DNA of 64,000 nucleotides, from assembly GCF_900177685.1 (NCBI RefSeq), contig NZ_FXAY01000008.1, positions 62,001-126,000 on the forward strand, in the 5' to 3' direction. This DNA is from Agreia pratensis (GTDB lineage Bacteria > Actinomycetota > Actinomycetes > Actinomycetales > Microbacteriaceae). Of the stretch, positions 33,788-42,465 are shown one piece after another. Each line of letters starts with the position of its first letter. Within the stretch, counting starts at the first letter, position 1. The notes under the pieces were generated by a model. That model saw only the letters and a program-made list of their open reading frames with translations, did no database searches and was not told the origin of the DNA. Position numbers and translations under genes: made by a program.

Positions 33788-33890
33788 GGGTCTTATTCTG
33801 CGCCTTAGGTGCGTGCCGACCGCGACGCGGATGGGTGAGAGTCTTGATTCAACGCCCCCCGCGAATCTCCGCTCTGCCGAAAGTTGCACC

Positions 33891-34358
33891 GTGACCACCT
33901 CTGCCACCACTCCTCCGCGCCCCGCTCGAACCTCACTCGTGCGAACCGCGTTCCGCATCGCGCTCGGCCTGTTTCTCCTCCTCGCGGGCGTCAGTCACCT
34001 GACCGTCAACCGCGTGGCGTTCCTGGCGCAGGTGCCCACCTGGCTGCCGATCGACGGCGACGTCGTGGTCGTGGCATCCGGCATGGTCGAAATCGCGCTC
34101 GGCCTCTCGCTCGTCGTGCTGGGCCGCTACCGCGTGCAGGTGGGCTGGATCGTGGCTGCGTTCTTCGTCGCCATCTTTCCCGGCAACATCTCTCAACTGG
34201 TCACGCACACCGACTCCTTCGGCCTGAACACAGACCTTGCCCGATCCATCCGACTGCTCTTCCAACCGCTGCTGGTGATCTGGGCGCTGTGGTCGACCGG
34301 GGCATGGCAGTCATGGCGTGCACGCCGACGTCGTCCGGCACATCACGACAGCCAATAG
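33891..34358 (+). CDS. DoxX-like membrane protein
   Basis: 155 residues with four transmembrane helices; GLFLLLAGVSHLTVNRVAFL and VASGMVEIALGLSLVVL match the DoxX/DoxD-like group. The family is linked to respiratory or redox membrane complexes, without a fixed role. GTG 33891 is the chosen start (VTTSATTPPRP then first helix); an in-frame ATG at 33831 would add 20 residues. It ends 10 bases before the Ppx/GppA gene. Confidence 0.75.
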   Translation: MTTSATTPPRPARTSLVRTAFRIALGLFLLLAGVSHLTVNRVAFLAQVPTWLPIDGDVVVVASGMVEIALGLSLVVLGRYRVQVGWIVAAFFVAIFPGNISQLVTHTDSFGLNTDLARSIRLLFQPLLVIWALWSTGAWQSWRARRRRPAHHDSQ

Positions 34359-34368
34359 ACTCCGGGTC

Positions 34369-35352
34369 ATGCGCCTCGGAGTAATCGATGTCGGGTCCAA
34401 CACGGTCCATCTCCTGGTTGTCGATGCACATCCCGGGGCGAGCCCGGTGCCCTACCGTTCCCAGCGATCGACGCTGCGGCTGATGCGCTACCTGGATGCT
34501 GACGGCGCGATCATCGACGAGGGCGTTCAGCGCATCGTCGCCGCCGTAAAGGAATCGGCCGAGACTGCCCGAGACATCGGGGTAGACGACCTGATCTCCA
34601 CGGCCACGAGCGCGATCCGCGAGGCGAGCAACGGCGAAGAAGTGCTGGCTCGGATCGCGCGCGAGACCGGCGTCGAACTGCACGTGCTCTCGGGTGAAGA
34701 CGAGGCGCGCATCACCATGCTCGCCGTACGGCGCTGGCTCGGCTGGTCTGCGGGCGAGATCCTGCTGTTCGACATCGGTGGCGGGTCGTTCGAGATCGCC
34801 CAGGGCGCGGACGAGTACCCAGACGTGCAGGCCTCGCTCCCCCTGGGCGCCGGTCGAACGACGGTCGGATTCCTGGCGCAGGATCCGCCTCCTCCGGCGG
34901 ATATCTCCCGGCTGCGCGCACACGCCCGGGCTGAACTGACGCACCTCCGAAAGGAGCGTTTCGCAGACAGGCCCCGCCCCAAGCGGGTCGTCGGCACGTC
35001 GAAGACGATCCGATCTCTCGCGCGGCTCGTCGGTGGTCCGCCCGATCCGATCACGGGCGACCTCGCGCAATTGCACTACGCGGGTCTTCGCGAGTGGGAG
35101 CCCTCCCTGCGGGCCATGACCGGAGCCGCCCGCGAGCACCTGCCCGGCATCACTCCAGAGCGGGGATATCAGATTCTCGCGGGTGCGGTCGTGCTCCGCA
35201 CGGCGATGAAGGTCTTCGACGTTCACACGATGACGATCTCGCCGTGGGCCCTGCGTGAAGGAATCGTTCTTCGCTACATCGATGCGCTCGACGGGCGCGA
35301 GAGCCTCTTCAGCACCCGAGGCTCGTCACCCGGGGCCGAGAAAAACCTGTGA
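34369..35352 (+). CDS. ppx: Ppx/GppA-family exopolyphosphatase/pppGpp phosphatase
   Basis: 327 residues with the ASKHA fold: phosphate loop GVIDVGSNTVHLLVVD at the N-terminus, STATSAIREASNGEE, LSGEDEAR and the second phosphate loop FDIGGGSFEIAQG. This is the short actinobacterial form, which hydrolyses polyphosphate and/or pppGpp. TAGACT at 34356-34361 is seven bases before the ATG, so a leaderless mRNA is likely even though the DoxX gene ends just upstream. Confidence 0.92.
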   Translation: MRLGVIDVGSNTVHLLVVDAHPGASPVPYRSQRSTLRLMRYLDADGAIIDEGVQRIVAAVKESAETARDIGVDDLISTATSAIREASNGEEVLARIARETGVELHVLSGEDEARITMLAVRRWLGWSAGEILLFDIGGGSFEIAQGADEYPDVQASLPLGAGRTTVGFLAQDPPPPADISRLRAHARAELTHLRKERFADRPRPKRVVGTSKTIRSLARLVGGPPDPITGDLAQLHYAGLREWEPSLRAMTGAAREHLPGITPERGYQILAGAVVLRTAMKVFDVHTMTISPWALREGIVLRYIDALDGRESLFSTRGSSPGAEKNL

Positions 35353-35383
35353 GATCGTGGCGCTCGTCACTAATGTGTGATCC

Positions 35384-35602
35384 ATGAATGATCCGAAGAA
35401 CCCTGTTCCGACCTCATTGGCGACACGACGCTCGATCGCAATCACATTCGTGATCATGGGAATCCTGATGGGCACGATCGGCTTCGTGCTCGATCTCAAC
35501 GGTGGCCCGTCAGCGTTGCACGTTCTGACCTGGGTCGGCGGCGGCCTCTTCGGTTATGGCTTCGTATCGCTCATCTACGTGCGGCGCGGCGCCCTGAAGT
35601 AA
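35384..35602 (+). CDS. Small two-helix membrane protein
   Basis: 72 residues with two transmembrane helices (SIAITFVIMGILMGTIGFVL and VLTWVGGGLFGYGFVSLIYV) and a short basic tail. No family recognised. TAATGT at 35371-35376 lies seven bases before the ATG, the leaderless layout seen repeatedly in this window, which supports expression. Confidence 0.65.
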   Translation: MNDPKNPVPTSLATRRSIAITFVIMGILMGTIGFVLDLNGGPSALHVLTWVGGGLFGYGFVSLIYVRRGALK

Positions 35603-35643
35603 TCGATGCGTAGGCTGAGTGGCTGAAGCCGAAGGAGGCCCCC

Positions 35644-36279
35644 ATCGCCCGCCCGCCTCACCCGCTGCTCAGTCGCGATCTGATCGCGCGCACCGCCCTC
35701 GGCCTCATCGACCGCGATGGGTCCGACGGCGCGAGCGTTCGTCGCATCGCCGCGAACCTCGGCGTGAATCCGACGTCTCTCTACAACCACGTTCCCAACC
35801 GGGCGGCGATCATCGAAGACGTGCGAGCCATCGTGTCGGCGAATATCGATTCCCGCCCCCTCCGAGAGACATCGTGGGAGAACGGTCTTCGAACTTGGGC
35901 CCGATCCTATCGATCGGCGTTCGCCGGCCACCCTCGCGCCATCCCCTTGCTGATGACCACACGCTCGTCGACCCCGGTTCTCATGGCCCAATATGAGGAC
36001 TTCGCTGTGGCCGCAGAGGCGGTGGGTTGGACGAGTACGCAGGTTCTGCCACTGCTGACCGCCTTCGAGTCCTTCATCCTCGGCAGCGTCCTCGACATGT
36101 CCGGTCCGGCGGTGGTCTTCGACCCTACGGGTCAGGAGGAGCAGTTCCCTCGCTTCGCCGCGGCATTCTCCTCTCTTGAGCACGAGGATCCGAACGACCC
36201 CGTGGCCTCACGAGCCTTCGAACTCGGCCTCGCCATGCTCATCTCCTCTGCCAGGCCAGAACACTACGACGCCCGCTGA
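35644..36279 (+). CDS. TetR/AcrR-family regulator with apparent AUC start codon
   Basis: The frame encodes a complete TetR helix-turn-helix (RPPHPLLSRDLIARTALGLI, SVRRIAANLGVNPTSLYNHV) only if translation starts at ATC 35644: a perfect AAGGAGG (35632-35638) sits five bases before it, and homologues begin MxRP at this point. An in-frame TAG lies at 35611 and the first ordinary start codon (GTG 35764) would delete the first helices. So either AUC is used, as rare initiation codons are elsewhere, or one base differs from ATG. The ligand domain (about 55-211) resembles TetR_C families. It precedes the amidase gene on the same strand and may control it. Confidence 0.85.
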   Translation: MARPPHPLLSRDLIARTALGLIDRDGSDGASVRRIAANLGVNPTSLYNHVPNRAAIIEDVRAIVSANIDSRPLRETSWENGLRTWARSYRSAFAGHPRAIPLLMTTRSSTPVLMAQYEDFAVAAEAVGWTSTQVLPLLTAFESFILGSVLDMSGPAVVFDPTGQEEQFPRFAAAFSSLEHEDPNDPVASRAFELGLAMLISSARPEHYDAR

Positions 36280-36354
36280 TCGCAGACCGCGGTCTCTCAC
36301 GAATCAGGTTCGCATCGACTATGGTGCAGCTAAAACAAACGGTGTATGTTTCAG

Positions 36355-36378
36355 GTGTAACGCCTCGGGGCGTCACAT
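36355..36378. promoter_or_regulatory. Imperfect palindrome before the amidase gene
   Basis: Arms GTGTAACGCC and GGCGTCACAT pair at eight of ten positions around TCGG. It lies 29 bases before the amidase ATG and just after a TANNNT element (TATGTT, 36345-36350), so it could be an operator for the TetR protein or a leader hairpin. Confidence 0.45.
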
Positions 36379-36406
36379 CGACAGGTCTCCCCTGAAAGCG
36401 AGAACC

Positions 36407-38431
36407 ATGGATTCGCGGGACTTCACGATCGTTGAAGCCGACATCGACCGGCTTCATGGCGCTCTGGAATCGGGCACGGTCACCAGCGTCGAATTGACAG
36501 CTCGCTATCTGAACCGCATCGCGTTCTATGACAGAGCGGGCATCCGGCTCAACTCCGTTCCCGTCATCAACCCCACGGTGTTCGACGAGGCTCGAGAGTC
36601 CGACGCGCGACGTGCACGCGGCACGGAGCGCGGGGTTCTCGACGGAATCCCGTTCACGGCCAAGGACAGCTATCGGGTCAAGGGCCTCGCCGTAGCATCG
36701 GGGTCACCGGCCTTCGCGGAGCTGATCGCCCAAGACGATGCTTTCGCCGTCTCGCGCCTTCGCGAGGCAGGCGCGGTATTCCTCGGCCTCACCACAATGC
36801 CGCCGATGGCCGCGGGCGGCATGCAGCGCGGACTCCACGGACGCGCAGAATCGCCGTACAACTCCGAGTATCTGACGTCGGCCTTCGGCTCCGGCTCTTC
36901 GAACGGCTCAGGCACGGCGACTGCTGCGAGTTTCGCCGCATTCGGGCTCGGAGAAGAGACGTGGTCGTCGGGTCGCGCGCCCGCATCGAACAACTCGCTC
37001 GTGGCGTACACCCCGTCGCGCGGAGTCATCTCGGTGCGCGGCAACTGGCCCCTCGTGCCGACGATGGACGTCGTCGTGCCCCACACCCGCTCGATCGCGG
37101 ATATGAAGCATGTCCTCGACGTCGTGGTCGCTGACGATCCCTCCTCCGCCGGTGACCTGTGGCGCATCCAGCCCTGGGTCAGCCTGCCTCGGCCTTCCGA
37201 GATTCGACCGGAGTCCTTTGCTCTTCTCCCTGATCTTCCCCTCGACGGACTACGGCTGGCCCTCCCGAGAATCTACGTCAACGGCGACCCCGACAGCAGA
37301 TACCCGATCGAGACGCGAGAATCGATCATTCAGCTGTGGACCGAGCTGCGCGCCGATCTCGAGGCGGCGGGTGCCGAAGTGATCGAGACGTCCTTTCCGG
37401 CCGCAGACAATTACGAGAAACTGCACGAGGGCGATCGCGACTTCGTCGATCGGGGCTGGGTGAGTCGCGAGTTCCTGAACGACGAGATAGGCCGGCTCTC
37501 CGCGTGGGCCCTCGACGATTTTCTGCGCCAGAACGCCGACCCGAGACTCGACCGACTCGCAGACGTGGATGCCTCGCTCATCTTCCCCCACCCGCACGGA
37601 GCTCTCGCCGACCGCTACGGCGTCTTCGACTTCGACCTCGCCTACGAGGTCTCCGAGTACGTCGCGAGCGCATCGCAGGGGGTCGCCGACGCCATGCAGA
37701 TCGATACGCTCGAATCGGGCCTGCGCGGCCTCGAGAAGACCCGCCAGGTCGACTTCGAGGACTGGCTGAGCGCCGAAGGTTTCGACGCGGTGATCTTTCC
37801 CACAGCATCCGATGTCGGGCCTGCGGATGCCGACGTCAATCCAGCATCCGCTGAGATCGCCTGGCGAAACGGCGTCTGGGTGTCGAACGGCAATCTCGTT
37901 CCCCGGCATCTCGGAATCCCGACCGTCACGATTCCCCTCGGAGCGATGGCCGACACGCTCATGCCGGTCGGCGTGACCGTGGCGGGCCCCGCTCATGACG
38001 ATGTCGAACTTCTCCGACTGGCAGCGGCCATCTCGAGCCTCCGACCGCGCCGGGTCACCCCACCGCGGACTCCCCCTCTCGCCGACGAAACACTGTTCCC
38101 CACCGCACTCCCGCCCTCCGCGAGCGCACTCGCGGTGCGCATCGATGCGGTCGAGGTCGAGGTGTCGAACGCACACACGACCGTGCGTTTCTCAGCTACC
38201 GTCACGGCGGGGGCGGCGAATGAGTACGCGACGTTCATCGACGGTCACCGCGTCACCGCGACACGACAGGGCCATCAGATCGTCGGCGCACGACGAATGG
38301 ATGCGGACGCGTACGCGCATCCCCACAGCGAATGGCGACCGGCTTACGGCCCCCTCGTCATCGTCGTGGCGCGGAGCGCCGACGGATCGGTCGCGGGAGC
38401 GGTCGGCACGAGCATCGACGCACCCCTCTGA
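36407..38431 (+). CDS. Amidase-signature hydrolase with C-terminal extension
   Basis: 674 residues. The Ser-Ser-Lys triad of amidase-signature enzymes is visible: Lys86 in FTAKDSYRV, cis-Ser164 in GSGSSNGSG and nucleophile Ser188 in TWSSGRAP; the 24-residue Ser-Ser spacing equals that of FAAH. The core spans about 1-545; a C-terminal beta-rich domain (about 555-674) is extra. It hydrolyses an amide of unknown structure. The usual GTDTGGSI motif is changed to GEETWSSG. First gene of a unit with the kinase/aminotransferase fusion (58 bases later) and the deiminase. Confidence 0.87.
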   Translation: MDSRDFTIVEADIDRLHGALESGTVTSVELTARYLNRIAFYDRAGIRLNSVPVINPTVFDEARESDARRARGTERGVLDGIPFTAKDSYRVKGLAVASGSPAFAELIAQDDAFAVSRLREAGAVFLGLTTMPPMAAGGMQRGLHGRAESPYNSEYLTSAFGSGSSNGSGTATAASFAAFGLGEETWSSGRAPASNNSLVAYTPSRGVISVRGNWPLVPTMDVVVPHTRSIADMKHVLDVVVADDPSSAGDLWRIQPWVSLPRPSEIRPESFALLPDLPLDGLRLALPRIYVNGDPDSRYPIETRESIIQLWTELRADLEAAGAEVIETSFPAADNYEKLHEGDRDFVDRGWVSREFLNDEIGRLSAWALDDFLRQNADPRLDRLADVDASLIFPHPHGALADRYGVFDFDLAYEVSEYVASASQGVADAMQIDTLESGLRGLEKTRQVDFEDWLSAEGFDAVIFPTASDVGPADADVNPASAEIAWRNGVWVSNGNLVPRHLGIPTVTIPLGAMADTLMPVGVTVAGPAHDDVELLRLAAAISSLRPRRVTPPRTPPLADETLFPTALPPSASALAVRIDAVEVEVSNAHTTVRFSATVTAGAANEYATFIDGHRVTATRQGHQIVGARRMDADAYAHPHSEWRPAYGPLVIVVARSADGSVAGAVGTSIDAPL

Positions 38432-38489
38432 TTCCCTGACCGACGCCACCACACGGCACCCTCCACCCCACCACCTCACAAGGAGCATC

Positions 38490-41369
38490 ATGTCGGGCAC
38501 ACCCTTCGACTACTTCGCGCAGGTCGAACTTCCGACGCCGACTCTCGATGTGGCCGAAGTGCTGCACCTCGTCTCCTCGCGCTTCGGACTCGACGTCGAG
38601 GCTCGCTCGCTCGGCAGCCAGCAGGATCAGAATTTCCGCCTGTTCTCCCGAGATTCCGGCCATCCTCTCGGGGTTCTGAAGATAAGCAACCCCGTGTTCA
38701 GCGAGGCGGAGATCGACATGCAAGACCGCGCCGCCGCGATGGTGGCCGACCACGACGAGACCCTGCGCATCCCCCGCATCGTCGAAGGACCCCTCGGTCC
38801 CCTGTCTGACTGGTGGGAGACGTCAGAGGGCCGATTCCATGCACGGGTGATCGAGAACATCTCGGGCAGCACACTGATGGGTTCCGACTATCTCTCGCCC
38901 GCCGTGGTCGAACGGATGGGCGAGCTCTCGGCCCGGGTGAGCGTGGCACTCGAGACGTTCGAGCACGTGGCGACGAGTCGAGTTCTGCAATGGGATCTGC
39001 GCTACGCGCGACGCGTCGTCGAGACCCTGCTGCCTCTCGAACCCGACGCATCCGTTCGAACGTTCGTGCAGCAGTCGGCGGAGCGGGCGCTGCGCGCTCT
39101 CGAGCCGGTGCAGAACACCCTGCCTGTGCAGGCCGGTCACTTCGACATCACCGATGACAACGTACTGAGGCCTGTCGGGGAGCGGCTCCCCGATGCGGTG
39201 ATCGACTTCGGCGATGTGTCGGCATCATGGCGGGTCGGCGAAATCGCCATCACGGTCTCATCACTGCTGCACCATGACGGCGCGACACCGGCCACCGCTC
39301 TGCCTGCCGTGCGCGCGTTTCATGCCCTACGTCCACTCGACGACGACGAGATAGCGGCGCTGTGGCCGCTCGTGATCCTTCGCGGCGCCGTGCTCGTGCT
39401 GAGTGGTCGGCAACAGGTGCGGCTCGACGAGGCGAACAGCTACGCCGACGCCGCACTCGATCGCGAGTTCCGCATCCTCTCGGTGGCCGCGTCGGTGCCG
39501 TCTGACGTCATGACCGGCGCAATCCGAGATGCCCTCGGGCTCGAGCCTGGTTCGGCCCCGTCGTGGAGCGCAGTGCCCTTGCTCGACCCGTTCGATCGGG
39601 TGGTCGCACTCGACGGCGGCACGGTCTCGCCGCTGAACGACAACGGCGCGTGGCTGAGGGCGAGCAGCATCGACGAGGCAGCGATCGCGCAGCTCGACAC
39701 CGGCGCAGAGGCGGTGTTCCTGCCCGCGTGGAGCGCGGTGCTTGCGGGGGCTCCGACCCGCACACCGTCGGCGCCCGCGACCATCCCCACCGGCACGACA
39801 CTCTGGCTTGCATCCGCGACGCCGATACTCGCATCGGCTCAGGTCTCCCGCGTCCGCCCCGGTGTGATCTCGGTGACCGTGGGCGACGAGACGCTCACGA
39901 TCTCGGGCGCAGGAGTCGATACAGCGGGTGGCATGCTCCCCGCGCGCACCCGGCTCTGTGTGCAACACGCGAGCGGCGAGACACCGGATGCGCCGCACCT
40001 CGTCTCCGCGGACCTCGCCGCGGGGTGGCGATCAGTGCTGGGCGACCCCGCCCCCGCCCTCGGTCTGCCCGCTGGCGAGCCATCCGCACCAGACGACGTT
40101 CTCGCCCGGCGGGAGGCCGTGCTGGCCGAGGTGCAAGAGCACTACTATTCGGTGCCACCGCAGATCGAACGAGGGTGGCGCGAATATCTTGTCGGGGTCG
40201 ACGGCCGGGTGTATCTCGACATGGTCAACAACGTCGCGTCCGTCGGACACGCGCATCCGCGCGTCGTCGAGGCAGCGTACCGACAGCTGCGGTTGGTCAA
40301 CACGAACTCGCGGTTCAACTACCGTGCGATAGCGGACTACGCCGAGCGGATTGCGGCCACCCTGCCCGACGAACTCGACACCGTCTTCTTCGTCAACTCG
40401 GGTTCGGAAGCTGCAGACCTGGCGATCCGCCTCGCCATGGCCACGACGGGGCGCACCGACATGGTCGCGATGCGCGAGGCTTATCACGGCTGGACTTTCG
40501 CGAGCGACGCCGTGTCGACATCCGTCGCCGACAACCCGTCGGCACTCTCGACCCGCCCCGAGTGGGTGCACACCGTCGCGGCGGCGAACTCGTACCGCGG
40601 CGAGCTGCGCGGCGCCGACGCATCCGGCTACGGACCACAGGCCGTGCAGCTGATCGACGAACTCGCCGCCGCGGGTACCCCACCCGCCGGCATCATCTGC
40701 GAGACCTACTTCGGCAATGCGGGCGGCGTCGCCCTGCCCGACGGATACCTCTCGCAGGTCTATGAAGCGATTCGCAGACACGGAGGAATCGCGATCGCCG
40801 ATGAGGTGCAGGTCGGCTTCGGCCGGCTCGGCGAGTGGTTCTGGGGCTTCCAGCAACAGGGGGTCGTGCCCGACGTCGTCGCCGTAGCGAAGTCGATCGG
40901 CGCTGGGCAGCCGATCGGCGCCGTCATCACTCGTCGGGAGATCGCTGACCGCTACCGCACGCAGGGGTACTTCTTCTCGTCGACGGGCGGATCGCCCGTG
41001 TCTGCCGTCATCGGCATGGCCGTGCTCGACGTCATTCGCGATGAGGGCCTGCAGGAGAACGCTCGGGTCGTCGGCGCACACCTCAAGAACCGGCTCGAGG
41101 CACTCGGCAGGGAGCACGACATAGTCGGGACCGTCCATGGTTCCGGGCTGTATCTCGGCCTCGAATTCGTCAGGGATCGCGAGACGCTCGAACCCGCGAC
41201 CGAGGAGACCGCGGCGATCTGCGATCGTCTGCTCGAGCTCGGCGTCATCATGCAGCCCACAGGCGACCACCAGAACGTGCTCAAGATCAAACCTCCCCTC
41301 TGCATCACACGGGAATCGGTCGACTACTTCGCCGATCAGCTCTCGCGTGTTCTCGTTACGGGCTGGTGA
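38490..41369 (+). CDS. APH-type kinase fused to class III PLP aminotransferase/phospho-lyase
   Basis: 959 residues in three parts. N-terminal aminoglycoside/choline-kinase-like domain (about 20-330) with HFDITDDN (His217, Asp219, Asn224) and DFGD (239-242). A middle beta-rich domain (about 350-530), equivalent to the M23-peptidase-like segment seen in related fusions but without recognisable zinc ligands. C-terminal class III aminotransferase (about 545-955) with PLP-binding Lys801 in VAKSIGAGQPIG. The halves match human hydroxylysine kinase and the ethanolamine-phosphate/phosphohydroxylysine phospho-lyases, so it probably phosphorylates a hydroxy-amine and then eliminates phosphate and ammonia. 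AAGGAG is six bases before the ATG. Confidence 0.88.
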   Translation: MSGTPFDYFAQVELPTPTLDVAEVLHLVSSRFGLDVEARSLGSQQDQNFRLFSRDSGHPLGVLKISNPVFSEAEIDMQDRAAAMVADHDETLRIPRIVEGPLGPLSDWWETSEGRFHARVIENISGSTLMGSDYLSPAVVERMGELSARVSVALETFEHVATSRVLQWDLRYARRVVETLLPLEPDASVRTFVQQSAERALRALEPVQNTLPVQAGHFDITDDNVLRPVGERLPDAVIDFGDVSASWRVGEIAITVSSLLHHDGATPATALPAVRAFHALRPLDDDEIAALWPLVILRGAVLVLSGRQQVRLDEANSYADAALDREFRILSVAASVPSDVMTGAIRDALGLEPGSAPSWSAVPLLDPFDRVVALDGGTVSPLNDNGAWLRASSIDEAAIAQLDTGAEAVFLPAWSAVLAGAPTRTPSAPATIPTGTTLWLASATPILASAQVSRVRPGVISVTVGDETLTISGAGVDTAGGMLPARTRLCVQHASGETPDAPHLVSADLAAGWRSVLGDPAPALGLPAGEPSAPDDVLARREAVLAEVQEHYYSVPPQIERGWREYLVGVDGRVYLDMVNNVASVGHAHPRVVEAAYRQLRLVNTNSRFNYRAIADYAERIAATLPDELDTVFFVNSGSEAADLAIRLAMATTGRTDMVAMREAYHGWTFASDAVSTSVADNPSALSTRPEWVHTVAAANSYRGELRGADASGYGPQAVQLIDELAAAGTPPAGIICETYFGNAGGVALPDGYLSQVYEAIRRHGGIAIADEVQVGFGRLGEWFWGFQQQGVVPDVVAVAKSIGAGQPIGAVITRREIADRYRTQGYFFSSTGGSPVSAVIGMAVLDVIRDEGLQENARVVGAHLKNRLEALGREHDIVGTVHGSGLYLGLEFVRDRETLEPATEETAAICDRLLELGVIMQPTGDHQNVLKIKPPLCITRESVDYFADQLSRVLVTGW

Positions 41370-41417
41370 CCCGCTCGAGCACCCCTCGAATACGAAGAGA
41401 AAGAGAAGGAGCCCGTT

Positions 41418-42455
41418 ATGTGGCGCATGCCCTCAGAGACAGCCCAACACACGAGAACCTGGATGGCCTTTCCCCGTGAGGGTTTCACGCTCGGCTCCGA
41501 CGAATCAGAGCGGGAGGCAGGCTATGCGGCCTGGACGGCGGTCGCACACGCGATCCTCCCCTTCGAACCCGTCTCGATGGTCGTCGACCCAACCGAAATC
41601 GCTCGCGCTCGTCGAATGCTCGACTCGTCGATCGAGATCGTCGAGGCACCGCTCGACGAGTTCTGGATGCGGGACATAGGACCGACGTTCGTGGTGGACG
41701 ACGAGCGGCCGGGTACTCTTGGCGCGGTCGACTGGATCTTCAACGGATGGGGAGCGCCTGCCTGGGCCGAGTGGACGAAGTCCGCTCACATCGCACGGGT
41801 GGTCGGCGAGCATGTCGGCGCCGAGATCATCAGCTCCACGCTGGTCGCAGAGGGTGGCGGCCTCCAGGTCGACGGCGCCGGCACCGTGTTGCTGACCGAT
41901 ACCGTCCAGCTCGATCCTCGGCGAAACCCGTTCGCCGACAGGTTTCGAGTCGAGGCCGAGATGAACCGCACCATCGGCTCCAGCCAGGCGATCTGGCTAT
42001 CGCGCGGTCTCACGCGCGACTATGACGAGTTCGGCACCAACGGCCACGTCGACATCGTCGCGACCTTCGCCTCGCCCGACCGCGTCCTGCTGCACGCCCA
42101 ACGCGACCCCGCGCATCCGGATGCCGAGGTGAGCGCGCTACTTCGCGGCGAACTCGAGCGAGCGTTCGAGACCCTCGGTCGCTCTGTCGAGATCACCGAT
42201 CTTCCCGCCCCGTCGACCCTGCGCGACGACGTCGGCTTCGTCGATTGGAGCTACGTCAACCACCTCGTCGTCAACGGAGGCGTCATCGCGTGCGGCTTCG
42301 GCGAGGTCGAGGCCGATGCCCAGGCACGCGCCATCCTCTCCGATGCTTATCCCGGACGCACGGTCGTGACCGTCGACGCCCGCGAGCTCTTCGCCCGCGG
42401 TGGCGGCATCCACTGCATCACGCAACAGCAGCCCGCGGTGCCTCTCGTCGCGTGA
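41418..42455 (+). CDS. aguA: Agmatine deiminase-like (PPAD family) enzyme
   Basis: 345 residues of the porphyromonas-type peptidyl-arginine deiminase fold: EFWMRDIGPTFVVDD, VAEGGGLQVDG, NGHVDIVATF and the catalytic Cys333 in GGGIHCITQQQP. Agmatine deiminase converts agmatine to N-carbamoylputrescine and ammonia. No nitrilase-type N-carbamoylputrescine amidase lies nearby, so the true substrate may be another guanidino compound handled with the amidase and the kinase/lyase upstream. AAGGAG precedes the ATG; it follows the fusion gene by 48 bases and converges on the GH38 gene. Confidence 0.9.
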   Translation: MWRMPSETAQHTRTWMAFPREGFTLGSDESEREAGYAAWTAVAHAILPFEPVSMVVDPTEIARARRMLDSSIEIVEAPLDEFWMRDIGPTFVVDDERPGTLGAVDWIFNGWGAPAWAEWTKSAHIARVVGEHVGAEIISSTLVAEGGGLQVDGAGTVLLTDTVQLDPRRNPFADRFRVEAEMNRTIGSSQAIWLSRGLTRDYDEFGTNGHVDIVATFASPDRVLLHAQRDPAHPDAEVSALLRGELERAFETLGRSVEITDLPAPSTLRDDVGFVDWSYVNHLVVNGGVIACGFGEVEADAQARAILSDAYPGRTVVTVDARELFARGGGIHCITQQQPAVPLVA

Positions 42456-42465
42456 CGCCCCTCCC

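Noticed and set aside
36176-36406. Upstream extension of the amidase frame
   Set aside because: Overlaps the end of the TetR gene and the promoter region; no homology and a clear start at 36407.
40032-41270. 412-codon minus-strand frame inside the aminotransferase half of the fusion
   Set aside because: Shadow of the PLP domain reading frame.
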